Below the pieces are notes generated by a model. That model was given only the letters and a program-made list of their open reading frames with translations, had not been told where the DNA came from and ran no database searches. From Fictibacillus norfolkensis (GTDB taxonomy: Bacteria > Bacillota > Bacilli > Bacillales > Fictibacillaceae), in the NCBI RefSeq assembly GCF_014836645.1, contig NZ_JACSQM010000015.1, forward strand, positions 1 to 55,384: DNA of 55,384 bases. Reading direction: 5' to 3'. How positions within the stretch are numbered: the first letter of the stretch is position 1; each line of letters opens with the position of its first letter. A program made the position numbers and the translations under genes. Positions 40,874 to 50,314 of the stretch are shown here, one piece after another.

Positions 40874-43058
40874 TCAACAACAAGCGTCAACGCTACACGT
40901 CTTAGTTCTGTACGGCTTAGGCTTTCTTCTTTTATGGGAGTGGTTAAGACCGCTTAAAGAACTTACGACTACGAACGATATCCAGATTTTTGTGATGTAC
41001 ACGTTCTTTTTGTTTATCGTAACGTATTTTCAGCTTCCACTCTGGATCTCATTTCCGGTGAAATTGGGAGCGATGTTATATGCGCTTCACTCCCTTTACT
41101 TTTTTGATGTCTTCTTATCGTTTAAATGGGTTCCATTCTTGATTGAAGATATCAAATATAATCTAGGGCTTTTTTCAGACCAGAACTGGAACGAGATGAC
41201 GTCTCTTTCCAGGAGTCTGTTGTTCTTTATTTTACTCTGGCTCGTCAGTTATTTGATGCATTATTGGCTCGTCCAGACACGCAGAATCTTCTTGTTCTTC
41301 TTTATCACGGTCATCTATATTTCGATACTCGATACATTTACGGTGTATGATGGGAAATTTGCGATCATCCGTACGGTTTTCATCGGACTGATCTTGGTCG
41401 GTATCTTACGAATGATGAAGATTATTGAAACGCAAGGCTTCTCACTTTTAAAAGGAAAGTTCCCTGTTCTTTGGGTGGCACCACTTTCTGGTGTTATCGC
41501 GTTGTCGTCAGCTCTAGGGTATGTGGCACCTAAAGCATCTCCAATCTGGCCAGATCCTGTTCCGTTTCTTCAGAATATGTCTGGTAAAGGGGAAGAAGAA
41601 GGACTAGGAAAAGGAGCTGGGATCGCAAAGATTGGATATGGTGAAAACGACAGCCAGCTTGGTGGACCGTTTGAGTTCGACTATACGCCGATCTTCACCG
41701 CTTATGATAACGGCAGGCATTATTGGCGGATAGAAACGAAAGAATTCTACACAGGTAAAGGGTGGGAAAATAAGATTCCGACTCAGGCGATCGCTTTAGA
41801 AGCAGATAACCCTTCCGCTGATACGAATTACACGAGAGTCTGGGAAGATGGATTAGAAATGAAAGACCATAAAGCACGTATCGAAGCGGAGAAAAGAAAA
41901 GAATATTCTTTTTTAATGATTCCAGGTAAGCTAACCAACATTAAAACAGAATCGGATATCAACTATCAGTTAGATGGTGTGAACGGAAAAATTTCTACCT
42001 TTCAAGGTGGAGAAGAAGAGAAGCTTTCTGAATATGAGATGGATTATCAGCTGCCCGTTATAAAAGAGGAGCAGTTAAAAGCTTCAGGTAACCAATATCC
42101 AGAGACAATAACAGAAAATTACCTGCAACTGCCTGAAACATTGCCGCAGCGGGTAAGAGATCTTGCACAAGATGTTACGGCGGACCAACCAACGCTCTAC
42201 GATAAAGTCAAAACGGTCGAAGGCTATTTTGCTAAAAACGCCTATGGCTATAACACGATTGAAGTTGCGGTTCCAAAGGACGATGAAGATTACGTTGATC
42301 AGTTCTTGTTTGAAACGAAAATAGGGTATTGCGATAACTTTTCAACGTCGATGGTCGTGATGCTGCGTTCTGTTGGTATACCTGCTCGTTGGGTAAAAGG
42401 CTTCACTCCTGGAACCTTTGAGGCACTTGGTGATGATGGTCTTCGTGAATATACCGTTACAAACGCAAACGCCCACTCTTGGGTAGAAGTGTATTTTTCA
42501 GGAATCGGATGGGTTCCTTTTGAGCCAACGCGCGGATTTGATAATCCATTCGAGCCAGAGAGTGAAGAAAAGGATTCAACACCAGCTGCACCTGTTCCGA
42601 CTCAGCCGGACAAGCCTGAAAAAGACGTAACGAAGGACGATAGCACTGCTTCAGGAGAAAAAACAGGTTCAGATTCAATCCTGAATTCTGTTGGAACGCT
42701 GGCTGTTATCTTGTTAATCAGCCTTGTCGTGATCGCGGGGCTCGCTTATCTGTTCCGCAGAAAATGGCTTCGTCAGTACACGATCTGGCGCTATAAACAC
42801 AAAAAGGGCGCTGATAGCTTTGAAGAAGCATTCGAACGTTTGATGTGGCTATTAAAGGTATATGGTATAAAAAGAAGACCTGCTTTTACATTGAGAGAGT
42901 ATGCTCTGTATGTAGACAGAGAGCTTGATACAAAGGACATGAGGATTCTCGCTAAAGCTTATGAAGGCGTTCAATTCAGTCCGAAAAAGCAGTCAGATCT
43001 GTGGAATGATTTTCATAAAGAATTGTGGGAAAATTTAATTAAAAGAATCCGCCCTTGA
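40860..43058 (+). CDS. yebA: Membrane transglutaminase-like protein
   Basis: A 732-residue protein with a block of six or so N-terminal helices, a large outer domain with a transglutaminase core (Cys in IGYCDNFSTSMVVML at about 490, His in NANAHSWVEV at about 538, and FEPTRGF where Asp is replaced by Glu), a Pro/Thr-rich linker and a C-terminal helix. The third catalytic position should be checked. The start is ATG 40860 after AGGTGG; GTG 40851 is possible. The guaA promoter overlaps its stop codon. Confidence 0.9.
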   Translation: MPQSNQQQASTLHVLVLYGLGFLLLWEWLRPLKELTTTNDIQIFVMYTFFLFIVTYFQLPLWISFPVKLGAMLYALHSLYFFDVFLSFKWVPFLIEDIKYNLGLFSDQNWNEMTSLSRSLLFFILLWLVSYLMHYWLVQTRRIFLFFFITVIYISILDTFTVYDGKFAIIRTVFIGLILVGILRMMKIIETQGFSLLKGKFPVLWVAPLSGVIALSSALGYVAPKASPIWPDPVPFLQNMSGKGEEEGLGKGAGIAKIGYGENDSQLGGPFEFDYTPIFTAYDNGRHYWRIETKEFYTGKGWENKIPTQAIALEADNPSADTNYTRVWEDGLEMKDHKARIEAEKRKEYSFLMIPGKLTNIKTESDINYQLDGVNGKISTFQGGEEEKLSEYEMDYQLPVIKEEQLKASGNQYPETITENYLQLPETLPQRVRDLAQDVTADQPTLYDKVKTVEGYFAKNAYGYNTIEVAVPKDDEDYVDQFLFETKIGYCDNFSTSMVVMLRSVGIPARWVKGFTPGTFEALGDDGLREYTVTNANAHSWVEVYFSGIGWVPFEPTRGFDNPFEPESEEKDSTPAAPVPTQPDKPEKDVTKDDSTASGEKTGSDSILNSVGTLAVILLISLVVIAGLAYLFRRKWLRQYTIWRYKHKKGADSFEEAFERLMWLLKVYGIKRRPAFTLREYALYVDRELDTKDMRILAKAYEGVQFSPKKQSDLWNDFHKELWENLIKRIRP

Positions 43059-43083
43059 CCGCTATAACAGGCATTGTTAGAAT
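43055..43083 (+). promoter_or_regulatory. guaA promoter
   Basis: TTGACC (43055-43060), 17-bp spacer, TAGAAT (43078-43083), 34 bp before the riboswitch. The -35 box overlaps the yebA stop codon. Confidence 0.7.
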
Positions 43084-43116
43084 GTCTTTAAGATTATAGT
43101 GTCAGATATTATTCTC

Positions 43117-43232
43117 CTTCGTATATCCTCGATAATAAGGTTCGAGAGTCTCTACCGGGTTGCCGAAAATGACCTGACTATGAAGGCAGGATTCTTTATA
43201 GCTACATTTTAAGGAATTCTGCCTTTGTTTTT
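43117..43232 (+). promoter_or_regulatory. Guanine riboswitch with terminator, upstream of guaA
   Basis: The aptamer (43117-43185) has P1 CTTCGTA / TATGAAG, the loop motifs, CTCTACCGGG and the specificity base C in TGACTATGAAG, which marks guanine rather than adenine. A terminator (GGCAGGATTC / GAATTCTGCC and TTTGTTTTT, to 43232) lies behind it. Guanine binding should turn guaA off. Confidence 0.94.
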
Positions 43233-43336
43233 GTATGTGGAAAACAAGGGTAGAATTCTTTTTGTTTTATAAAGAAAGTGTAAACATAGACAAGCTGACG
43301 GATACTATAGCTGATAATAATAGATGGGGTGAGTAC

Positions 43337-44893
43337 ATGAGCGTAACGAATGATTTGCACGTAATGAGTGAAATGATCGTTGTGTTAGATTTCGGTGGAC
43401 AATATAATCAGTTGATTGCACGTCGTATCCGTGACTTAGGAGTATACAGTGAATTACATCCGCACACGACAACGGCGGAAGATATAAAGAAAATGAATCC
43501 AAAAGGGATCATCTTCTCTGGTGGACCTAACTCTGTTTATGCAGAAGGAGCTCCAGCTTGTGATCCAGCCATTTTTGATCTGGATATCCCAGTGCTTGGT
43601 ATCTGCTATGGTATGCAGTTGATGAGCTACCACTTCGGCGGTAAAGTAGAGCGCGCGAGCCACCGTGAGTACGGAAAAGCAGAGATCACAGTAACAAACA
43701 TGAACAAGCTCTATGAAAATCTTCCAGAACAACAAGTGGTATGGATGAGCCATAGCGACTTAGTTGTTGCTCCGCCAGAAGGTTTTGTAACGGACGCTAC
43801 AAGTCTTTCTTGTCCTGTAGCGGCAATGAGTGATGTATCTCGTAAACTTTACGGCGTACAATTCCACCCAGAAGTTCGTCATTCAGAGTACGGTATCGAG
43901 TTTCTTGATAACTTCGTAAAATCCGTTTGTGAATGTGAAGGTAACTGGACGATGGAAAACTGGATTGAAGACGAAATTCAAAAGATCCGTGACGTTGTTG
44001 GCGACAAAAAAGTCATCTGCGCAATGTCAGGTGGCGTTGACTCATCTGTTGTAGCCGTTCTTGTTCATAAAGCGATCGGTGACCAGTTAACATGTATCTT
44101 CGTTGATCACGGACTTCTTCGTAAAGATGAAGCTGATCAAGTTATGAAAACGTTCAGCGAAGGCTTCAACATCAACATCATCAAAGTCGATGCGAAAGAA
44201 CGTTTCTTAAGCAAGCTTGAAGGTGTTTCTGATCCTGAGAAGAAACGTAAGATCATCGGTAACGAATTTATCTACGTATTTGATGAAGAAGCGTCAAACC
44301 TACAAGGCATCGAATTCCTTGCTCAAGGTACGCTTTACACAGATATCGTAGAGAGCGGTACAGCTACTGCACAAACGATCAAGTCTCACCATAACGTTGG
44401 CGGACTTCCTGAAGACATGCAGTTCAAATTGATCGAGCCTCTTAACACACTATTTAAAGATGAAGTGCGTAAAGTAGGTACAGAGCTTGGTATTCCTGAA
44501 CCCATCGTTTGGCGTCAGCCGTTCCCAGGCCCTGGTCTAGGAATCCGTGTACTAGGTGCGATTACAGAAGAGAAGTTAGAGATCGTTCGTGAGTCTGATT
44601 TCATTCTTCGTGAAGAGATCGCAAAAGCAGGCTTGGAGCGTGAAGTGTGGCAATATTTCACTGTCCTCCCTGACATCCGTAGCGTTGGTGTAATGGGTGA
44701 CGCTCGTACGTACGACTACACGATCGGTATCCGTGCGGTAACGTCAATCGACGGAATGACTTCTGACTGGGCACGTATCCCTTGGGACGTACTAGAAAAG
44801 ATCTCTACTCGTATCGTAAACGAAGTGGACCACATCAACCGCGTGGTGTACGATATTACGTCTAAGCCACCAGCAACGATCGAGTGGGAATAG
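43337..44893 (+). CDS. guaA: GMP synthase (glutamine-hydrolysing)
   Basis: A 518-residue enzyme that aminates XMP to GMP with glutamine and ATP. Class I amidotransferase domain with GICYGMQLM nucleophile (Cys about 90) and FHPEVRHSEYG; ATP-pyrophosphatase P-loop MSGGVDSSVVAV (about 230); C-terminal dimerisation domain ending KPPATIEWE. ATG 43337 follows GGGGTGAG. Controlled by the guanine riboswitch upstream. Confidence 0.97.
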   Translation: MSVTNDLHVMSEMIVVLDFGGQYNQLIARRIRDLGVYSELHPHTTTAEDIKKMNPKGIIFSGGPNSVYAEGAPACDPAIFDLDIPVLGICYGMQLMSYHFGGKVERASHREYGKAEITVTNMNKLYENLPEQQVVWMSHSDLVVAPPEGFVTDATSLSCPVAAMSDVSRKLYGVQFHPEVRHSEYGIEFLDNFVKSVCECEGNWTMENWIEDEIQKIRDVVGDKKVICAMSGGVDSSVVAVLVHKAIGDQLTCIFVDHGLLRKDEADQVMKTFSEGFNINIIKVDAKERFLSKLEGVSDPEKKRKIIGNEFIYVFDEEASNLQGIEFLAQGTLYTDIVESGTATAQTIKSHHNVGGLPEDMQFKLIEPLNTLFKDEVRKVGTELGIPEPIVWRQPFPGPGLGIRVLGAITEEKLEIVRESDFILREEIAKAGLEREVWQYFTVLPDIRSVGVMGDARTYDYTIGIRAVTSIDGMTSDWARIPWDVLEKISTRIVNEVDHINRVVYDITSKPPATIEWE

Positions 44894-44954
44894 GTTTGCA
44901 AGCGAAAACACGAACGATTATAGTAAAATAACATAAAATCATTCGTAAAAACGC

Positions 44955-44983
44955 TTGACGTACGACAAAGTTCGACCTATACT
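44955..44983 (+). promoter_or_regulatory. pbuG promoter
   Basis: TTGACG (44955-44960), 17-bp spacer, TATACT (44978-44983); a near-consensus vegetative promoter just ahead of the riboswitch. Confidence 0.8.
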
Positions 44984-45011
44984 ACAGAAGTAATCAAAAA
45001 TTAAATGTATT

Positions 45012-45179
45012 TCCTACGTATAAATTCGGGGATATGGCCCGAAAGTTTCTACCAGACTGCCGTAAATGGTCTGACTACGAAGGATTTTTGAAACATGGCG
45101 CACATGCTCTCTTTGCATAGCCCTCGTTTCATTAACTCTTACGTATTCAGATCCAGGGGCTTGTCCCTTGGGTCTTTTT
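45012..45179 (+). promoter_or_regulatory. Guanine riboswitch with terminator, upstream of pbuG
   Basis: Aptamer (45012-45084) with P1 TCCTACGTA / TACGAAGGA, GTTTCTACC and CTGACTACG, with C at the specificity position (guanine/hypoxanthine). A terminator AGATCCAGGGG / CCCTTGGGTCT and T-run lies at 45149-45179, followed by a dispersed repeat before the gene. Confidence 0.93.
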
Positions 45180-45206
45180 GTTTGAACAAAGCTGCTTTTG
45201 GAAGTA

Positions 45207-45329
45207 GTTGATTTCCGCTCCAGGTGCTTCGCTTTCCGCGGGGCAGGCGGCGATTCGTACGTTTCCCGTATAAGTGTCTCGCCTGCCGGCCTGTCCCACA
45301 GGAGTCTCGCACCCTACACTCCAATCAAC
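45207..45329. repeat. Dispersed repeat, copy 3, in pbuG leader
   Basis: A 123-bp copy, matching the ends of copy 1 (GTTGATTTCCGCTCC ... CTCCAATCAAC) but with a different middle (CGATTCGTACGTTTCCCG). It lies between the riboswitch terminator and pbuG, so it is transcribed in the 5' leader when the riboswitch is on. Confidence 0.85.
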
Positions 45330-45420
45330 TAGTCAAAGAAGAACAGGTCAAACAGCTCGAGTCATGAGCGACTTTTAAAGAGAAGCTTTATACGTAGACA
45401 GGGTATAGGGGGATATATAG

Positions 45421-46719
45421 ATGGAAAAGTATTTTGGTTTTAAGGAGTTCAACACTTCTTACAAAAAAGAAGCAACAGCAGGATTAACAACGTTCCTTGC
45501 GATGGCTTACATTTTATTCGTTAACCCATCCGTATTAGGCGATGCTGGCATGGATAAAGGTGCCGTGTTCACGGCGACTGCACTTGCAGCGGCCCTTGGA
45601 ACACTATTCATGGGGATCGTAGCGAAGTATCCGATCGCACTTGCTCCAGGTATGGGACTTAACGCATTCTTCGCTTACTCAGTAGTCTTAGTCATGGATA
45701 TCCCGTGGCAAACAGCTCTTGCTGGCGTATTGATGTCTGGTATTATCTTTATTTTTATTACATTATTTAAAATTCGTGAAACGATTATAAACGCAATCCC
45801 GGAAGATTTGAAGTTTGCTGCAGCATCCGGTATCGGGCTGTTCATCGCATTCATCGGACTGAAGAACGCAGGAATCGTCGCACCAAGCAAAGCGACACTT
45901 GTTTCTCTTGGTGACTTAACACAAGGTCCAACTTTACTTGCCATCTTTGGTTTCATCATTACGATTTTAATGATGATCCGAAACGTTCGTGGAGGAATCT
46001 TCTACGGAATGGTGATCACAGCTGTAGTTGGTATCTTTGCTGGCTTGATCAATAAGCCGGATCAAATCGTAGGAGCGATTCCGAGCCTTGCACCAACATT
46101 CGGACAAGCGTTCTCTCACTTTGATCAAATTTTTACAGTAGACATGATGATCGTTGTTCTAACGTTCTTTATCGTTGATTTCTTTGATACGGCAGGAACA
46201 TTGATGGCAGTTGCTTCCCAAGCGGGAATCATGAAAGACAATAAACTGCCGCGTGCAGGTAAAGCGTTGCTTGCCGATTCATCAGCGATCGCAGTTGGTG
46301 CGATCCTTGGAACATCTTCAACAACAGCATACATCGAATCAGCTTCAGGTGTAGCAGCAGGTGGTCGTACAGGGTTCACGTCTGTTGTAACGGGTGGATT
46401 GTTCTTACTCGCTCTTTTCTTCTCGCCATTATTGGTAGTCGTAACACCATCTGTTACAGCACCAGCACTTATCATTGTCGGTGTGCTGATGGTATCCGTA
46501 TTAAGCAAAATCAAGTGGGACCGTTTAGAAATCGCAGTACCAGCATTTTTAACATTGATTGCAATGCCGCTCACATACAGCATCGCAACAGGTATCGCTT
46601 TAGGATTTGTTATGTACCCACTAACAATGACAGTAAAAGGACGAGTAAAAGAAGTTCACCCAATCATGTGGGTTCTCTTCATCGTCTTCATCAGCTATTT
46701 CGTATTCTTAGTCGAATAG
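45421..46719 (+). CDS. pbuG: Guanine/hypoxanthine permease
   Basis: A 432-residue membrane transporter of the AzgA branch of the NCS2 group, which imports guanine and hypoxanthine. Starts MEKYFGFKEFNTSYKKEATAG, then TFLAMAYILFVNPSVL; GMGLNAFFAY and the SSTTAYIESASGVAAGGRTG segment are family hallmarks. The start has AGGGGG. Placement behind a guanine riboswitch supports the substrate assignment. Confidence 0.95.
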   Translation: MEKYFGFKEFNTSYKKEATAGLTTFLAMAYILFVNPSVLGDAGMDKGAVFTATALAAALGTLFMGIVAKYPIALAPGMGLNAFFAYSVVLVMDIPWQTALAGVLMSGIIFIFITLFKIRETIINAIPEDLKFAAASGIGLFIAFIGLKNAGIVAPSKATLVSLGDLTQGPTLLAIFGFIITILMMIRNVRGGIFYGMVITAVVGIFAGLINKPDQIVGAIPSLAPTFGQAFSHFDQIFTVDMMIVVLTFFIVDFFDTAGTLMAVASQAGIMKDNKLPRAGKALLADSSAIAVGAILGTSSTTAYIESASGVAAGGRTGFTSVVTGGLFLLALFFSPLLVVVTPSVTAPALIIVGVLMVSVLSKIKWDRLEIAVPAFLTLIAMPLTYSIATGIALGFVMYPLTMTVKGRVKEVHPIMWVLFIVFISYFVFLVE

Positions 46720-46734
46720 TGAAAAAACATATGC

Positions 46735-46766
46735 AGGAATGTCCGTTTTCGGGCATTCCTTTTTTG
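46735..46766 (+). terminator. Terminator of pbuG
   Basis: AGGAATGTCCG / CGGGCATTCCT hairpin with T-run. Confidence 0.87.
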
Positions 46767-46882
46767 TATGTGCAGGAAAACAAATAAAAAAGATAGCCGA
46801 TAACTTTAAGGAAGAGAGATGCAAAGAATAAGTTTCTTCATTATAATAGTGTGCAGAAAGAAGATTAAGGGAGAAGTGGGAA

Positions 46883-47635
46883 ATGGAAGCAATGTGGACT
46901 CTTTGGTTTTTTGTAGTAGGAGCAGTGTTAGCCTCGTTCGGCGGAGTAATAGGCTATCGTCTGCCAAAGGGAATGAAGGTAATAGGTGTAGAACGTTCAC
47001 AATGTGACCATTGCGAAAGGCAGCTTAAATGGTACGAGCTGTTTCCCGTCGTTTCATTTGTAGCTGCGGGCGCAATGTGTAAAACATGCAAGAAGCGGAT
47101 TCCGAATATATACACGATGGTGGAGCTCGCAACTGGAGCACTTTATAGTTTTTCATACATAAAATACGGGTTTTCTATCGAATTGTTGTTAGCCTGTTCA
47201 CTCGTTTTGTTATGCGCCATCATTACCGTTTCCGATTTGTTGTACTTCATCATCTCGGACAAAGTACTGATCGTATTTTTCGTGTGGTTCCTAGCGTTAC
47301 AAGTGATCTTTGGACCTAAAGGCTGGGTAGATGCAGCCGTAGGAAGTCTGCTCGGATTTTTATTTTTATTGTTGTTAGCCGTTCTCTCAAAAGGCGGAAT
47401 CGGCGGTGGAGATATTAAGTTGATGGGCGTATTAGGGCTCGTACTTGGGTTCCAAGGAGCTTATCTGACACTGATGGTCGCATCCATAGTCGGGGTATTA
47501 GTCGCAATAGTCGGGTTAGTAACGAAGAAATATAACCGAAAGACCGCGATCCCGTTCGGACCGTACTTAGCGGTCGGTGCGTTAGTGACGTTTTATTATA
47601 GTGTGGAGTTGTTGGGGTTGATCTTTAGAGCCTAA
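46883..47635 (+). CDS. Prepilin peptidase (A24 family, ComC/PilD-like)
   Basis: A 250-residue membrane aspartic protease that cleaves and N-methylates type IV prepilin-like pseudopilins, including those of the competence machinery. N-terminal domain with two CxxC pairs (CDHCERQLKW, CKTCKKR, about residues 38-75), TMVELATGALYS, one active Asp in VSDLLYFIISD and one in GGIGGGDIKLMG. It lies apart from usual comC/folC context. Start follows GGGAGAAG. Confidence 0.9.
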   Translation: MEAMWTLWFFVVGAVLASFGGVIGYRLPKGMKVIGVERSQCDHCERQLKWYELFPVVSFVAAGAMCKTCKKRIPNIYTMVELATGALYSFSYIKYGFSIELLLACSLVLLCAIITVSDLLYFIISDKVLIVFFVWFLALQVIFGPKGWVDAAVGSLLGFLFLLLLAVLSKGGIGGGDIKLMGVLGLVLGFQGAYLTLMVASIVGVLVAIVGLVTKKYNRKTAIPFGPYLAVGALVTFYYSVELLGLIFRA

Positions 47636-47662
47636 ATAGTTTTTGAAACGAAAAGAAAATGG

Positions 47663-47693
47663 AAAGCACCTAACCACATGTTTAGGTGCTTTT
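47663..47693 (+). terminator. Terminator of prepilin peptidase gene
   Basis: AAAGCACCTAA / TTTAGGTGCTTTT hairpin. Confidence 0.87.
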
Positions 47694-48072
47694 ATTATTT
47701 TGATTCTTTTTACCTAAGTGGACTCAACTAATTTAAATGATTTAAAAGCGCATATCCAAATAATTATAGGTTTAAATTTGCAAAATACGAGGAAAAAACA
47801 AGATAACATATGGATATTTTTGTATATTAATCATGATAAAAATCCTATTATAGAAAATCAGGAGGGGTGTCGGAAAAAGTCGATGATTGCGAAAGGTAGT
47901 AAAAAGGATGTGTATAACTGTTATGAACCTTTATATATCAAGATTTTTGAGGGTTTGACTCTAATAGAAAATCTGTGATAGTTTTGGCATAGAAAAATAT
48001 TAGAAGATTTACTTTTGTGGGAAAAAACGAGAAATACATACGTAATTAAGATTATTTTAGTAGGGGATTTGG
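47694..48072. other. A/T-rich region with doubtful ORF
   Basis: An 86-codon frame (47718-47978, GTG start) has no ribosome binding site and no recognisable family, so I do not call it a gene. TAGAAAATC occurs twice (about 47852 and 47966). A degraded gene is possible. Confidence 0.3.
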
Positions 48073-48276
48073 ATGTCAAAAAGTGAAAAGAAATGGCGTC
48101 GTTTCTATATGATGATGCACATCTTTATTTATGGTATTTATGTTCCTTACAATCTCTTCATGTGGTTAGGTGGGAATGAGGAATTTCCTTTTGCGATGTT
48201 GGGGATTGCTTTAGGTCTGCCTATTATGAAGAAAAATCATATAAACAGCATCCGTGAAAAGGAGCAAAATGTATAG
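48073..48276 (+). CDS. Small two-helix membrane protein (67 aa), paralogue 1
   Basis: Starts MSKSEKKWRRFYMMMHIFIYG, with a basic N terminus, two hydrophobic helices and a charged tail ending IREKEQNV. It aligns along its length with the 67-aa protein at 50101, so the two are paralogues flanking a lipoprotein gene. Function unknown. GGGGATTT precedes the ATG. Confidence 0.8.
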   Translation: MSKSEKKWRRFYMMMHIFIYGIYVPYNLFMWLGGNEEFPFAMLGIALGLPIMKKNHINSIREKEQNV

Positions 48277-48350
48277 TTAATCTTGCAGTTATTTGTCTGG
48301 GAACTTTTTCAAATGAAGTTCGTAATAATTTTTAGATATAGCAATGTTAT

Positions 48351-48381
48351 AAGAGATGGAAACGCCATCTCTTTCTTTTTG
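48351..48381 (+). terminator. Terminator after small membrane gene
   Basis: AGAGATGG / CCATCTCT with AAACG loop, followed by TTCTTTTT. Confidence 0.8.
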
Positions 48382-48405
48382 AAATTAATTAAAGGGGATT
48401 ATTCA

Positions 48406-50079
48406 ATGAAAAACAATATAACCAGTTTTCTACTAATTCTCACGGTTCTGGCACTTACAGCCTGCACAACTGATAAAAACTCCTCTTCCAAACCTGATCA
48501 AGAAGAGAAAAAAGACAAGTATACAGCGCTTGCTGAGGAAGCAAACAAAGAGGACACATTAGAGAAACTAGAACTTCTTCCATACGCAGAAGAAGTAGAA
48601 GCCACGTTATCCAGTCCTAAGTACAAAGAGTTTACGGCGAACTCGACGGTAACTATTAAAGGTAAGGCAAAGAAGTATAACAGCTTTAAATCAGATCACG
48701 TATGGATTAAAGTGATGAGTGATGATGAAGGGCCGAACGGTAGAGATTTCAGCTATTATGCTCCTTTAAAGGAAGGCAAGTTTGTACAAAAGATTCAGTT
48801 GTTTAATGGGAAGGGAAATTATTCTGTTAAAGTGAGTGTGCCGAGTGATACGGCTGAAAATTACTATTACGATATTGCCTCATTTGATGTAGAGAACGTG
48901 AATCCTGAGATCAAGAGAGATATTGCTTATACGAGGAATGCATTTCAATATGATTTAAAGTTAAAAAATTCCATAAATGGGTATATGGAAAGAGATGGTT
49001 CTTTCGAGCTGACGGGTGAGGTTGCTGATTCTAATGTGGAGCAGCTTATGGTTGAGCTTAAAAAAGAAAGTGAATCTACCAAAATTATGGTCCCAGTTGA
49101 AAATGGGGAATTCAAGCAAAAAATTCCTCTTTATTATGGTGCGGGTGTTCATGAGGTACAAATTATGACGCCAAAAGAAGGGTCGACTGACTTTTTTACT
49201 GACGCGGCTCACTTATATGTGAAGAATTTATCTAGTGAATCCTTTGAACCTGTGAAATATGCCACTGCTTACGAAGAAAAAGGCTTTAAGCTTGAAACGC
49301 CAGAGGTAGGCGGTGAGGAAGCGGACCTGACCTACAGAATTAAAGGAAGAATCGATCCAAAAGGTAAGGATGCGAACAAGACAAATGTCGTTTTTGTTCA
49401 GACTAAAAAGGACGATTTGCAAGCAATGTACGCGATCCCAGTTAAGAACAACAAGTTTGAGGGAGAGTTTTTCCTCCGTTTTGGACCTGGGAAGTACGAT
49501 GTGTCCGTTATGGCACCTGATTTTAATAAAACGAACGGATATATGCAGTTCTTTGTTGGCGTAGCAAATTTCACGGTTGAGAATACTAACACGAGTGATC
49601 AACGATTCATCTTGCCATCTAGAGGTATTCAGTCGGATGCTCCTGAGATTAAGAGATTAGCAGCGGAACTAACAAAAAATAAAAAAACTGATAAAGAAAA
49701 AGCACTAGCTGTATATGAGTATGTAGCAAAAAATGTGAGCTATGACGTAGACAAGCTAAACAATCGTACGTTTGAGTTTGACGACAGTGCGGTAAAAACG
49801 TTGGACGAGAAAGAAGGCGTTTGTCAGGACTTTGCGTACTTAGCGATCGCTCTATTACGTGCAAGTGGTATGGAAGCGCAAATGGTAACAGGTTTTGCCG
49901 GGCAGAATCATGCATGGGTGGAGACAAAGGTCGACGGACGCTGGTTAACGATGGACCCAACATGGGGATCAGGTTACCTGCAGGACAACAAGTTCGTGCC
50001 AAAGTTCACCATGGAATACTTTGATCCAAAACCAGCAGAATTTCAGAAAACACATACGAAAAAAGAGATAGAGTTTTAA
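48406..50079 (+). CDS. Transglutaminase-domain lipoprotein
   Basis: A 557-residue lipoprotein: signal ISFLL-like hydrophobic stretch and lipobox LTACTTD (Cys about 20), a long beta-rich region of three or so repeated Ig-like modules (each with a VKV or KVS-type strand and YFT/FFVGVANF endings), and a C-terminal transglutaminase core with Cys (GVCQDFAYLA, about 475), His (NHAWVETK, about 502) and Asp (TMDPTWG, about 516). It may process or cross-link cell-wall proteins. ATG 48406 follows AAAGGGG. Confidence 0.88.
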   Translation: MKNNITSFLLILTVLALTACTTDKNSSSKPDQEEKKDKYTALAEEANKEDTLEKLELLPYAEEVEATLSSPKYKEFTANSTVTIKGKAKKYNSFKSDHVWIKVMSDDEGPNGRDFSYYAPLKEGKFVQKIQLFNGKGNYSVKVSVPSDTAENYYYDIASFDVENVNPEIKRDIAYTRNAFQYDLKLKNSINGYMERDGSFELTGEVADSNVEQLMVELKKESESTKIMVPVENGEFKQKIPLYYGAGVHEVQIMTPKEGSTDFFTDAAHLYVKNLSSESFEPVKYATAYEEKGFKLETPEVGGEEADLTYRIKGRIDPKGKDANKTNVVFVQTKKDDLQAMYAIPVKNNKFEGEFFLRFGPGKYDVSVMAPDFNKTNGYMQFFVGVANFTVENTNTSDQRFILPSRGIQSDAPEIKRLAAELTKNKKTDKEKALAVYEYVAKNVSYDVDKLNNRTFEFDDSAVKTLDEKEGVCQDFAYLAIALLRASGMEAQMVTGFAGQNHAWVETKVDGRWLTMDPTWGSGYLQDNKFVPKFTMEYFDPKPAEFQKTHTKKEIEF

Positions 50080-50100
50080 TTTTAGAAAATGAGGTGCGAT

Positions 50101-50304
50101 ATGTCCAAAAAAGAAAAACGGTGGAGACGTGTTTATTTTCTTCTATATCTATTAATCTACGGGCTTGTCGCACCCTTAAGTGTGATTCTCTTTTTTATAG
50201 GAGAAGAATCATTTCCATTTTTTATTATTCCAGTGGTCCTGGCGCTGCCGGCTATGAAGCATAATCATATTGAGAAGATAAGAGATAAAGAAAGTGGTGT
50301 CTGA
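50101..50304 (+). CDS. Small two-helix membrane protein (67 aa), paralogue 2
   Basis: Begins MSKKEKRWRRVYFLLYLLIYG and ends IRDKESGV, with two hydrophobic helices. It mirrors the 67-residue protein at 48073. ATG 50101 follows GAGGTG; the ATG at 50089 overlaps that site. Unknown function, in a row with the lipoprotein genes. Confidence 0.8.
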   Translation: MSKKEKRWRRVYFLLYLLIYGLVAPLSVILFFIGEESFPFFIIPVVLALPAMKHNHIEKIRDKESGV

Positions 50305-50314
50305 GGAGTTTTCT

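Noticed and set aside
47718..47978. 86-codon ORF
   Set aside because: GTG start without a ribosome binding site, no recognisable domain, unusual composition.
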